Shown here piece after piece: positions 1 to 12,360 of a DNA stretch of 57,500 nucleotides. The translations under genes and the position numbers were made by a program. This DNA comes from Anaeromyces robustus (Eukaryota; Neocallimastigomycota; Neocallimastigomycetes; Neocallimastigales; Neocallimastigaceae): positions 1 to 57,500 of the forward strand of contig MCFG01000264.1 in the NCBI GenBank assembly GCA_002104895.1, in the 5' to 3' direction. Within the stretch, counting starts at the first letter, position 1, and the number at the start of each line of letters is the position of its first letter. Under the pieces are notes generated by a model. That model did no database searches, was not told the DNA's origin, and saw only the letters and a program-made list of their open reading frames with translations.

Positions 1-3000
1 AATCAAATTTCATATACTAACGTTAATATTAATACAGATAATGTAATTCCAGAAGACGTAAACATTATTTTCAATTTCGATGATGAAATTATTGAATCAT
101 TTAAATTATCATTTAATGAATTAAAACCTTATGCTAAGAGAATTATATATAACTTCCCAAATGCTACAAAAATTAAATTTGAAAATATAAGTATTTATGG
201 TACAATTCTTGCACCAAAAGCTGATGTTATTATTGAAAATAGTAATGAATTATTAGGTCAAGTTATAGCTAAATCTTTATCGATTTCTAACATTAATATC
301 AATGAAATAGTTATATTTGAAGGTGAAATCATTGATAATGATGGAAATGAGGTTATAATTGATGATGATAATTCTGCTACTAATTACAACTATGAATTAA
401 ATACTAATACAAATAATAATACGAATCAAATTATTAATAATGATGATAATGATAAAGATGATGATACTGATGATGATAGTAATGATTCCTCCGAGAGTTC
501 TGATGAAGACGATCTATCAGATATATCAGTAAGTAATTTGGATGGATCATGCAAAGTAGATGAATCTCCATTTGGTATTGTCTCAAACTTTGGTGCTTTC
601 TCATTTAATGATTTTATTGCATATAACTCTGATGTTCAAAGTAGAGTTGCTGCAAAAAATATTGTTGATATTAAAAACTATGCTGTTAATTTAGAAGTTT
701 ATGGTGATAAACGTTATAAATGTACAGAATCACCATTAAAAGATGACTTCCAATATGCTATTGTTGGAGGAGATATTAAAATTAGTAATTCCGGTATTCA
801 AAATGGTGGTATTTCTTACTCTAATAGTATTAGTGGAGTTGATGATAATCTTAAAAATAATATCATTAATAATGATTGTACAATCATAAAAAGTTCAAAT
901 ACAGTTGATTTTAATCTTGCGGAAGATAATATGATTAAACTTTCTAAACAATTAGCTATTTTACCAGATAATGGATCTGTAAGTTAATATTGTAGATAAT
1001 TTTTTATCACTAAAACATATTAGATCATATACATATAAATAAAAATTTATAATTTATAATATATATATATATAGATATTAATATTTTCTTATTACATATA
1101 TATTTAAAAATGATAATTTAGGGTAAATTCATGCAAGATGGTGGTAATAATATATTAAAGGTTACAATTAATAATGGACAATATGTTAACGTTATCGATG
1201 TTGATGGAGAAAGCTTCTCTCCAAATACTTTCACTTTTAACACAAATGTCCCTGCTGATGATTTCTTGGTTATTTTTAATGTTAAAGGTACCAAAATGAC
1301 ATTTAGTAATTGTGAATATGGTAGTATGAAAGGATATGCACATAGAGTTATTTGGAATATGCCAGATGTTACTTCACTTTTTATGGGTAGTGTCAGAGTG
1401 TATGGTACTATTTTAGCTCCTAATGCTTATGTTGGAACTGATTATGGTAATGTTCAAGGTCAGTTAATTAGTAAAAATATTAATGGACCAATTCAAATTG
1501 ATTGGATTAAATTCAAAGCTTGTTTACCAACATTTGAAACTGTAGAATCAATAGAAGATCCAGATTTTGAACCAGAACTTGAACCAGAACCAGAACAAGA
1601 ACAAGAACAAGAACAAGAACAAGAACAAGAACAAGAACAAGAACCAGAACAAGAACAAGAACCAGAACAAGAACAAGAACCAGAACAAGAACCAGAACAA
1701 GAACCAGAACAAGAACAGGAACCAGAACAAGAACAAGAACAAGAACAAGAACCAGAACAAGAACCAGAACCAGAACAAGAACAGGAACCAGAACAAGAAC
1801 AAGAACAAGAACCAGAACAAGAACCAGAACAAGAACAAGATGATGATATTGATAATGAATCATGTAGTTTAGAAGAACCATTTGGTATTGCATCAAACTT
1901 TGGAGTTTTCTCATTTGATAACTTTAATGGATATAATTCAGATGTTCAAGGTAGAATTGCTTGTAAGAACAAATTATCTGCAACTTCATATGGTATTAAT
2001 AAAGAAGTTTATGGTGTTAATAAACATTACAAATGTACAGAATCACCATTAAATAATGATTTTCAATATGCTATTGTTGCCGGTTCATTCGATCTTCAAA
2101 ATTCTGAAGTTCAAAATGGTGGTATAGCTTATACTGATAGTGTTGATGGACTTAGTAATGATATTAAAAATAGTATTATAAATAATGGTTGTAATGTAGA
2201 AAAAAACACCAACATTATTAATTTCGATAATGTTGAAACTAAAATGAATTCTCTTTCTAAAAAATTAGCCAATCTAGAAGATAGTGGAGCTGTAAATAAA
2301 TATTATATATTAATTTATTTTATTTTATTTTATTTTATTTTATTTTATTTTATTTTATTTTATTTTATTTTATTTTATTTTATTTTATTTTATTTTATTT
2401 TACTTTATTTTATTTTATTTTATTTTATTTTATTTTATTTTATTTTATTTTATTTTATTTTATTTTATTTTATTTTATTTTATTTTATTTTATTTTATTT
2501 TATTTTATTTTATTTTATTTTATTTTATTTTATTTTATTTTATTTTATTTTATTTTATTTTATTTTATTTTATTTTATTTTATTTTATTTTATTTTATTT
2601 TATTTTATTTTATTTTATTTTATTTTATTTTATTTTATTTTATTTTATTTTATTTTATTTTATTTTATTTTATTTTATTTTATTTTATTTTATTTTATTT
2701 TATTTTATTTTATTTTATTTTATTTTATTTTTTATTAATTTTGAATTTTTATTAACTTTTATAAATTATATTCGTATTTTTATATAATTGTATAATATAT
2801 AAATTGATTTATAATTATTTTTTCTTTACATATTAAAGGGTGGTTTTACTAAAGATGGAAATAATAATATTTTGACTGTTAACATCGACAAAAATGCTTA
2901 TACTCACGTTATTGATATTGACGGACCAACTTTCAGCCCAAATACTTTTAAATTTAATACTAATGGTGTTAATCCTGAAAAATTTGTAGTCATTTTTAAT

Positions 3001-3923
3001 GTTAAAGGAACAAGTATTTCATTTAAAAATTGTGAATTTGGTAGTATGAATGGTTATGCTCATAGAGTAATTTGGAATATGCCTGATGTTACTTCTGTAT
3101 ATATTGGTAGTGTTAGAATTTATGGTTCAATTTTAGCTCCAAAAGCTGAATTTAATACTGATTATGGTAATATTCAAGGTCAAGTAATTTGTAAAAACTT
3201 TGAAGGACCTATTCAAGTTGATTGGATTAAATTCCAAGCCTGTATACCAAACGAAGATCCTGAAGTAATTGTAGAACCAACTACAACTATACCAACTACT
3301 ACAACCACTACAACCACTACAACCACTACAACCACTACAACCACTACAACCACTACAACTACTACAACTACTACAACTACTAAACCAGTTACTACAACTA
3401 CTACAACTACTACAACTACTAAACCAGTTACTACAACTACTACAACTACTACAACTACTAAACCAGTTACTACAACTACTACAACTACTACAACTATTAA
3501 ACCAATTACTACAACTACTACAACTACTACAACTACTACAACTACTACAACAACCGAAAAGGAACCAACATTATTGGGTGATGATGATACTACTATTGAA
3601 ATTGAAACTGTAATTGAAACTATTATTCCTATTCCAACAAATGAAGATTCTGAAGAAGAAATAACACCTGATCCTGTTGTTATAGAAGAGCCTGTATCTG
3701 ATGGAGAACCTGATGATAATCCTGAACCTTTTAGTTATATAAATTTAGCAGGACTTGGTGTTGGTTCAGCAGCATTAATTGCTGGTAGTCTTTTATACAT
3801 GAAACATAGAAGAAATATTCATCCACCAGAAAATCCATTTGAAGATCCAGCTAATGGATTAAATAATGAAAATCCGTGAGTTTTTATAATTAACATATAT
3901 ATATAATATTTTATTCTTACTAC

Positions 3924-4010
<87 letters not shown>

Positions 4011-4251
4011 TTCCCTAATAATAGATTATATGAAGGTTATGAAAGAAACGAAAACCCAATTTATGAAAGAAATGATATCGTTTTATCGTAAGTTTTAACA
4101 TATTATTATTATTTTAAATTAATCATTTTTGGAATATATACATAATTAATCTTTACTATATATATATAATATAATATAATATAATATAATATAATATAAT
4201 ATAATATAATATAATATAATATACAGTGATGGTGAAGAGGAACTGTATTAG
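1..4251 (+). CDS. Choice-of-anchor A multidomain surface protein, single-pass membrane (5'-partial)
   Basis: Exons: <1-978, 1122-2291, 2839-3875, 4025-4087, 4227-4251; all junctions are GT-AG and phase-consistent, giving about 1,090 visible residues ending at TAG. The protein runs off the left edge. Visible order: C-terminal half of one choice-of-anchor A domain (1-330); Asp/Asn/Ser-rich linker (331-540); a full domain (541-978 plus 1122-1540); Glu-Pro/Glu-Gln linker (1558-1840); a second full domain (1855-2291 plus 2839-3250); Thr-rich stalk (3274-3552); acidic segment; one membrane span (about 3733-3800) followed by Lys/His/Arg; cytoplasmic tail. Family hallmarks seen are SDVQSRVAAKN, SDVQGRIACKN, GTILAPNA and GNVQGQLISKN. 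In bacteria this family is a surface adhesin-like domain with varying anchors. Five Cys positions are shared by the two full domains, suggesting disulfides; the partial first domain lacks the two that fall in its visible half. The tail holds NPFED, NPLY and NPIY. Ligand unknown; a role in cell-surface adhesion is inferred. Confidence 0.85.
1573..1839 (+). repeat. In-frame Glu-Pro / Glu-Gln dipeptide repeat
   Basis: An imperfect six-base repeat (gaacaa or gaacca) inside exon 2 of the anchor-A gene. Every second residue is Glu, alternating with Pro or Gln, for about 45 dipeptides. It separates two choice-of-anchor A domains and would form an extended, highly acidic spacer. Because the repeat unit is a multiple of three, length changes keep the frame. 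Confidence 0.9.
2311..2731 (+). repeat. (TTTTA)n pentanucleotide microsatellite in intron 2 of the anchor-A gene
   Basis: About 420 bp of nearly perfect TTTTA repeat with one visible interruption near 2402. It fills most of intron 2 (2292-2838). In the frame of the preceding exon it contains no stop until about 2736, so it reads as a Tyr-Phe-Ile-Leu polypeptide if the intron is retained. The downstream exon resumes the conserved domain in frame, so the tract is intronic. Confidence 0.9.
3274..3552 (+). repeat. In-frame Thr-rich stalk with Lys-Pro-Val/Ile-Thr spacers
   Basis: ACT/ACA/ACC codons code for long runs of Thr, interrupted by three KPVT and one KPIT spacers at regular intervals. It lies between the last choice-of-anchor A domain and the membrane span. 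Thr-rich stalks of fungal surface proteins are typically O-mannosylated and rod-like; applying that here is inference. Confidence 0.88.
3922..4012 (+). repeat. (ATTT)n microsatellite in intron 3 of the anchor-A gene
   Basis: Perfect tetranucleotide run of about 90 bp within the 149 bp intron 3876-4024. The next intron (4088-4226) carries a similar ATAAT run at about 4167-4222. Confidence 0.85.
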
Positions 4252-4511
4252 AATATAAAATGGTTTCATAATAGATTCATAAAAACATACCTTATAATTT
4301 AATTTATTGTTGTAAATTATAATTTTTTATAAATATAAAAATAATTTTCACATTACATTATTAATTATAAATCTTTAAAAATTTATAATTTTTAATAAAT
4401 AAATAAAATATATATATATATAATAACATAATATTTTTTAATTTAAAAATTGTTAACTATAATATAAATAATAATAGAATATAAAATAGATAGAATTCTG
4501 TTATAGAATAA

Positions 4512-4667
4512 TTATTAAATATTAATGAGAATTCATATTATAAATCTTATTTAATAATTAATTATGGAATATTAAGTACAGATAAAATTTTCTATTGGAG
4601 AAAAAAATATATAGTATTTATACCAATTATAGTATTATTAATGTTGTTATCAAAAATCTTCAGTTAA
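4512..4667 (+). other. Possible orphan exon or relic: basic plus membrane-spanning C-terminal tail
   Basis: An open frame of about 51 codons without a start codon ends in TAA at 4665. It reads through a tract with Trp, Gly, Ser and Asp, then WRKKYIVFIPIIVLLMLLSK, which is a basic stretch followed by a hydrophobic span. In DNA this AT-rich a stop-free run of this length is somewhat unexpected. It begins about 260 bp after the anchor-A stop codon and could be an alternative last exon, a relic of a neighbouring membrane protein, or chance. No homology was recognised. Confidence 0.2.
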
Positions 4668-4930
4668 AAACAAAAAAAAAAAAAAAAAAGATGATCATAA
4701 TATTTAACAATTTTTTTTTTTTTTAAATTTTTGTTTTCGTTTTTGTTCTGTTTTCTTTTGTTTTTGTTTTTTGTTTTTTATTTCTGATTTTATTTTCATT
4801 TCTGATTTTATTTTTTAGTTTGTTCTTTGTTTTTTTAGTTTGTTTTTTTTTTTTTTTTAAATTTTTCTTTTATTTTGCTAGTTTTTTTGTTTTTGTTTTT
4901 GTTTTTGTTTTTGTTTTTGTTTTTGTTATT

Positions 4931-4962
<32 letters not shown>

Positions 4963-5422
4963 CATTTGTTGTTTGTTGTTTGTTGTTTATTGTTTTTAAT
5001 TTTTGTTTTGTTTTTGTTTTTGTTTTATATATTAACTTTATATTAAATATCCAAAAAAAAAAAAAAAAAATCTATTTAAAATTTTTAAATATTAAATTTG
5101 ATATTGCTAAATTTGGATATTGATATATTGACAGTCATGTGATAACATATGATAAATCTATAAAAAATCTATATATTAATAACATAATAACATTTAATAA
5201 ACATTTATTAAACATTTAAAAAAAATTAATTTATAATATTCTCACAACAACAACAAACAACAACAACACCAAAAAAAAAAAAAATTATTTAATTACATTA
5301 CAATATATTATAATTATAAATTATATATTTTTTTAGTATCATTTTTTTTCATTATGTGTTTTTTTTATGATTCATGTATTTTAATATTTAAATTCAATAA
5401 AGTTGACGTACAAATTGTGTGC

Positions 5423-5465
<43 letters not shown>

Positions 5466-6173
5466 ATATATTAAAATACCAAAAAAAAAAAGAAAAAAAG
5501 AAAAAAAGAAAAAAAAAAAAAAATAAAATAAATTATTTCAGCATATTCTTATAAATTTTAATTTCAATATTTTTTTTTTTTTTTTAAACAATAAACTTAG
5601 ATAAAATTTAAAATTTTATAAATTTATAAATGTTCACCATATTCTCAATATTCCCATACTCATTATTAATGTTATTTTAAATTATAATTAAAAGAAAAAA
5701 GAAAAAGAAAAAAAGTCATTAATATAAAGATAATTTAACTTAATTATTAATATTATTAATTTGAAAATAATTTATATTATTAAATTTTATTTAAATATAA
5801 AAAAAATTTAATAATTTCATTTAAAAAAATATAAATATTAAAAGTTGATTACATGTTATTTGATTATTGTCTATGATATGAAATGGAATTTGAATTTAAA
5901 TTAAATTATTTTTATCGTTTCTCCTTATTATTATTATTGTTGTTGTTGTGAATGTTTTCTTTTCTATATATAATATATTACTATTTATATATTATATATT
6001 TATTATTAATAAATATAAAAGTTTACTAATAATATAAATATAATAATAAATATTGTTTTTTAATTTTTACTTCTTTATTAATTATTAATTATTTTTATTT
6101 TAACGTTTATATATTTTCTAAAATATTCTTTTTTCTTTTCTTTTCTTTTTCTTTCTCTCTTTTTTTTTTTTTC

Positions 6174-6318
<145 letters not shown>

Positions 6319-7010
6319 TTTTATTTTATTTTATTTAATTTTATTTTATTTAATTTTATTTTATTTTATTTTATTTTATTTGATGATTTGATTTGATTTT
6401 TATTACCATTTTTGTTATTTATTAATTTATTTATTTTTATTTATAATTTTATTCTATCTTTTATTTATTTATTTTTTTTTTTTTTTTTTTTTTTTTTCAT
6501 TTAGTATTAACCATTCTAAATTTTTTTAATTATTATACTATTTTATTATTTTATTTTATCTATTTATTGTTATGTTACTTTTTATTTTTATAAATAATTT
6601 TGATTTTTTTGTTTTTATTTTATAGTTTTTCTTTGTTTTGTTATTTTATATTTATGTATCTTTTAAAATTATATTGATTTTTGATTCAACGCTTTATTTG
6701 ATTTAATATTATTTTCATGGTTCGTTATATTTTATGTGAACATGGTTGATTCTATCACAATTATTAAAAGTTTTAAAATATAAAGCTTATTCTATATTCA
6801 ACTTAATAATCAAAAAAATTGATATATAAAACAATTTTATATTTTAAACTAATATTATACAATATTTAAAAAAAAAATTATTGAAATTAAATAAAATAGT
6901 ATTAAATAAATAATATTTATATATAAATATATATATAAGAAAAAAAAATGAAAAAAGGAAATGTCTTGAAATATATTAATTAAAAATAATTAAACTTTTA
7001 AAAAGTATTT

Positions 7011-8076
7011 TTATGAAGGTAATTCATTAGTATGTGCTAAAGCACTTCTGGCTGTTGCTATTTTCATTTCTAAACTCTAAAATATTATTTTATACATTAT
7101 GTATTGTTAATATTATGAAATATTGTTAAATTATAATTAATAAGTTTATAAAAATATAAAAAATATATAAATAAATACTATCTATTAATTTTATCTACTA
7201 TACATAATAATCATTAATATATATATATATATCATTGTTATTATCATAAATAATATTATTATATCATACTGAAAAGAGATATTATTACACTCTTTATTAT
7301 GAAGTACTTACTGAAACAAAAATATATTTACTATTTTCTAAATCTTCTACTATTATTATTTTTAATTATAAAATTTTTTTAATTTATAACCTTTTTTTTT
7401 TTTTTTTTCTATTTATTTATTTATTTTATAATTTCTTTATTTTTTTTTTATATATATATTTATTCATTTATTTATTTTATAATTCCTTTAATTTTTTTTT
7501 TTTTTTCATTTATTTTATATTTTTTTTTCTTTCTTTTAATTATATTCTTTTTTTTTTTTTTTTTTTTTTTTTTATTTATTTTTTATATATATATTTTTTT
7601 TGTATAAATTGTAATATAAAAATAAAAATATCTTTAATATTAAAACATATTTATAAATGTAACCTTTGCTCTTTCCAAAAATTCTTGTACCATATAGAAT
7701 GGTTTTTTATTCAAAGTTGTAGGCGAATTATTTGTAAATATTATTAATTCTTCGTTTAAATTAGTTGTATTATTTTTCTTTAGAAGATCATTAGATGAAA
7801 ATATTGAATTATTTTGATTATTAAGGTTATCATTTAATGTGGTGGGGGATGTTAAAGCTGATACATTAATGGAATTATTTAAAGGAGTATTATCTTGATT
7901 ATTATTAAAGTCATAATTATAAATTGTAGAATAAGTTGTAGTAGGTGTCGTCTGTGATTTTCTTGGAGATGGTGTTTGATAAGGATTTATAGTTTTTACT
8001 CCAATATTGGTATCGGTATTTGTATTGGTATCATTTAATTTAGATCTTAAAACAGCTAATTCAATATTAGCATCTT

Positions 8077-8116
<40 letters not shown>

Positions 8117-8908
8117 GAACAATAATAAAATAAAATAAAATATTAAGTATAAAAGAAAAAAATAAAAAAATAAAAAAAATTAATATTAATACTTATTTCT
8201 TACTTATAATAATATTTATTAATAAATTATATTAATTTTAATAATTACTATTACCTTTTAATTCATCTTTTATTCTTTGAATAGTGACAATTAATTCCAT
8301 CTTATTTTCAACTTCTTGTTGTAAATAAACGTTTTTTTCTAATAATTGATTGTATTTAATTTGTAAATCTTGACAAGTTGAACTCGTAATTCTAATAATA
8401 AAAAATAAATTATTATTATAATTAATAAATAAAGAATATTATTATTAATAATTATATATTATTAAAAAAAAAAAAACTACCTTATTTTCCTTTCTAAATC
8501 ATCATTTATAATTTCTAATTCTCTTTCTCTAGTACGTTTTTGTTCATTTATTTTTTTTAATTGGTCAAGTTCATTTTGATAATTTAAGCAAGATTCATTT
8601 GACTGTACATGAAGGTCACGATATTTTTGCTTTTTATTATAATTAATATAAATATAATAAAAATAATTTTATTATTACAAAAATATTAATTAAATTATAT
8701 TTCTATAAGATACAATTTTAATTTTTACTTTTAATTCGCTTAATTCTTCTGCATAGTCATTATTTCTTTGTTTTAAATCATTAATTTCTTGTTCCATTTC
8801 ATTCTCATACTCCAAGGATTGTTGTTGATATTCTTCTAAATCAGTTTTGTATTCCTCGGCACGGCTTTTCCATAATTCTATTTGTTCCTTTAATGCACTA
8901 ATATGAAA

Positions 8909-8949
<41 letters not shown>

Positions 8950-9072
8950 ATATATAATAATAAAGCAAAATAATAATAATAATAATAAATAAATAAATAA
9001 AAAATATATAAATTAATAAAAATAAATATATATATATGTTTATTATATTATTATATACCTTATCTCATCCAT
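7011..9072 (-). CDS. NudE/Nde1-type nuclear distribution protein (dynein-LIS1 regulator)
   Basis: Exons on the minus strand: 9059-9072 (14 nt, M-D-E-I plus two bases), 8729-8897, 8481-8629, 8255-8391, 7664-8073, 7011-7076. All are GT-AG and phase-consistent, giving 314 aa, close to the family's usual size. The first 155 or so residues are a continuous coiled coil matching the NudE N-terminal domain: a segment like AEEYKTDLEEYQQQSLEYEN, then INDDLERK (family: NDDLER) and VTIQRIKDELK (family: SVQRLKDE). The second half is Asn/Thr/Ser-rich and ends in a short helix FLERAKSLEMKIATARSAL. Family members bind LIS1 and dynein and support nuclear migration and spindle function. The exon 2 donor was placed after SELK because this gives the best heptad alignment with animal Nde1; two in-frame alternatives exist. 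Intron 5 (7077-7663) holds long poly-T. Confidence 0.82.
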
Positions 9073-10325
9073 TTTCCAATTAGTTTTTTAATTTATAAGA
9101 AATTGAAATATAAATTGTTAATTTTTCTTTTTTTTTCAAAAATTGTTATTATCCTTATATATTTAAGTAGATAATATAATTTACTAGTTGAATCTCAATG
9201 AAAAAATAAAGTTCTATTAAATAAATATCAATAATTATCTATATAATAATAAATGCTAATTATATCAAGTTTTATTATTATATAAAAAATTATAAAACTA
9301 ACGTATTAAATAAGATTACTTATTTTAATATGAAAAAGAAATATTATACTGTATCGTATTATATTTGTATTACTATTTAAATTAAAGGTTATATCTTTAA
9401 TGTGAAATTGGTATAATAAGATAATATTATTAATATGTAAATATTATATGCATTTATGAATTTATTTATTTTGATATAATTCTTTTAAATTAATTTAATG
9501 ATATTTTTTTTTATATATTTTACTAATATAAAAAAAAAGAATTTCAAAAAAGTTATCTTAAATATTTTTAATCAATATTATAAAAAAATATTCTCTATAT
9601 GTATTATTATTTCATTCAATTTATTTAAATTTATTTTGTTTTAATATATATAATATATTAAATAAATTCAATATAAATTCTATTTATCATATAATTTTAA
9701 TAATTAATATAATAACTATATAAAATTATATCTTTTTTTTTGGTATATTATAAATTATTATATTTAATATTTTATATTAATTTCGTTTGTTATTGTATCT
9801 TTTAATTATTCTATTTCCGTTTATTAATTATATTTACTGATTAAAATTTAAAATTGAATTATAATGCTTATATGCATATAAATTGAGATTGAAAAAAAAA
9901 AAAAAAATAATAAAAATATTATATAAATAAAAACAAAAAAAAATAAAAGTAACAAATAATTGTTTTTATGTTAAAAAATATAATTAAATAGTATTTAAAT
10001 ATATAACATAATTTTCTTTTAATTAATATTTATATATATTTTTATTATTATTTTCTTTTATTTTATTGTATCTTCTATTAACAATTTAATATTTCAATTT
10101 CTTTTTACTTCATAACAATAAAAAAAAAAATTTATAAAAAAAAATGTTTATATGAATGTCAATAAAAATAATTTAAAATATTAAAATAAAAAAAAAAAAC
10201 CCTTAATATATAATAATAAATAAATATAATAAATAATAAAAAAAAGTAATAAAAAAAAAACTTTAATTATTAGAAATATTTTTTATTAATAACATAATAA
10301 TTTAAAATTATTATATATTTTATTT

Positions 10326-10539
<214 letters not shown>

Positions 10540-12360
10540 ATAAATAAATAAATAGTTAAATAAGACAATTTTAAAATATAATAATTTTTTAAACGCTATA
10601 TATATTATTTTTATATTAATATCTATATTCGAATATATTATATTATAATACATAATTATTGAATTTTTTTTTTATTTCTCCTTTTTTTTTTTTTATAAAT
10701 AAATTAATTAATAGAATTATTAAATATATAGTTGATATTATATATAAAATTATATATATTAACATTGTTTTTGTTTATAATACATTATAATATATATTAT
10801 AATATATCAATTTTAATTAAATTTAATTTAATCTTTGTAATTATGTACAACAAAGATTTAAGATTTATGTACAAATTATTAGTATAAATTATAAATTATT
10901 TTATATAAAGCTATTAATAAAAAAAATAAAACTATGTTTTATTTGATTTTATTATTTAAAAAAGTTCAAAATTCATTATACAATAAAAAATGCACTTTTG
11001 CTTCTTTATTATTTAAAAAAGTTTAGATTTATTTTACTTAAAGGATTTGAATTTATGTTTTGATAGGATTATCTTAATAACTTTTATATAAATAAAAAAA
11101 ACATTAGATTCAAATGAAATAATATTATGTTATAAATATAAATAATTATTAATTTGAATTGAATTATTAATTTGAATTGTTATAATTAGTTTTTTATTGA
11201 AAATAAAAAAAAAAAAAAAAACATTTAATAATAATTAATTAAAAAAAATTGAATTTGATATTTAATGAATATCGAATTTAATATTTTTTTATATTAAATC
11301 ATTCTTTTTTTTTTTCATATTTTTAATATTTTATTATAACATTAATATATTGAATATTCTAACTCCATAGTTTCATAAATCATTTATTGTTAAATTTTTA
11401 ACAGTCTGTATTTAACGAATCAAATTTTAAACTACTTTACATTTCATCATTTCATAGTATTTATCTTGGGTAATTTTTTATATATAAAACTTTATTATTT
11501 AATTAACATCTGGTTTTATATTTGCTTTAATATGTATATTTATTAATAAATTAATTAATTAATTAATTAATTAATTAATTAATTTCTAATGATTTATTTA
11601 TTTATTTATATTTATTTATTTATTTATGTTTATTTATTTATTTATTTATCTATTTATCTATTTATTTATTAAAATTTAAATATTTAAATTAATTATAGAA
11701 TTTACTTCTACTTAATAATTAATAACTTCATTTTTTTACCAAAACATTTTTTCAATAATTAAAAATATGAAAAAAAAAATCCACTTCTTAATTACTTAAA
11801 AAGTTTTTTTTTTTTTTTTTTTTTAATTAGAACTATATTTAATTAAAATATAATTATAAAATATTCAAAATATCAAAAATATCAAATTTATTTATCTATA
11901 ATATTAAAAGTTTTATTATAAATGGCATAACAATTTACTTTTTTAAATATATATATATTATTTATTAAAATAATTTAATTAAATTATATTTTACTTCATA
12001 AATAATAAATACTGAATATTATTTATATGCAATAACATAAATAAATTAATAGTTTTATATGCAATAACACTATATTATACTTGATGATAATAATTTAATG
12101 AATAATAATAAATGCAATAACAATCAAAAATCATTAATTCAAATGAAACAGTATTATAAAAATAGAATGATATAATTTATTTAATTATTTAAATACAATA
12201 AATCTTATATATATGAAATATTATATAATTAAAAATTTTATTTCGAAATAAATTCTAGGAATTATGTCTTTGACAAAAATCATAAAAAATATATGTTTAT
12301 AAATACATATAGTAATGTAAAAATATTTACATACAATTAATTACAATATTAATCATAATC

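Noticed and set aside
1155-1343. Minus-strand and shifted frames across the anchor-A exon 2, including poly-Leu-Val and poly-Asn-Lys readings of the Glu-Pro/Gln repeat (1513-1914)
   Set aside because: Only the plus-strand frame keeps the choice-of-anchor A motifs and splices in phase.
4875-5123. Phe/Leu/Val-rich 82-codon frame
   Set aside because: It is a GTTTTT repeat followed by poly-T; no domain-like composition and no splice context.
5354-5554. Lys-rich 66-codon frame
   Set aside because: More than half is poly-A; the rest is background composition.
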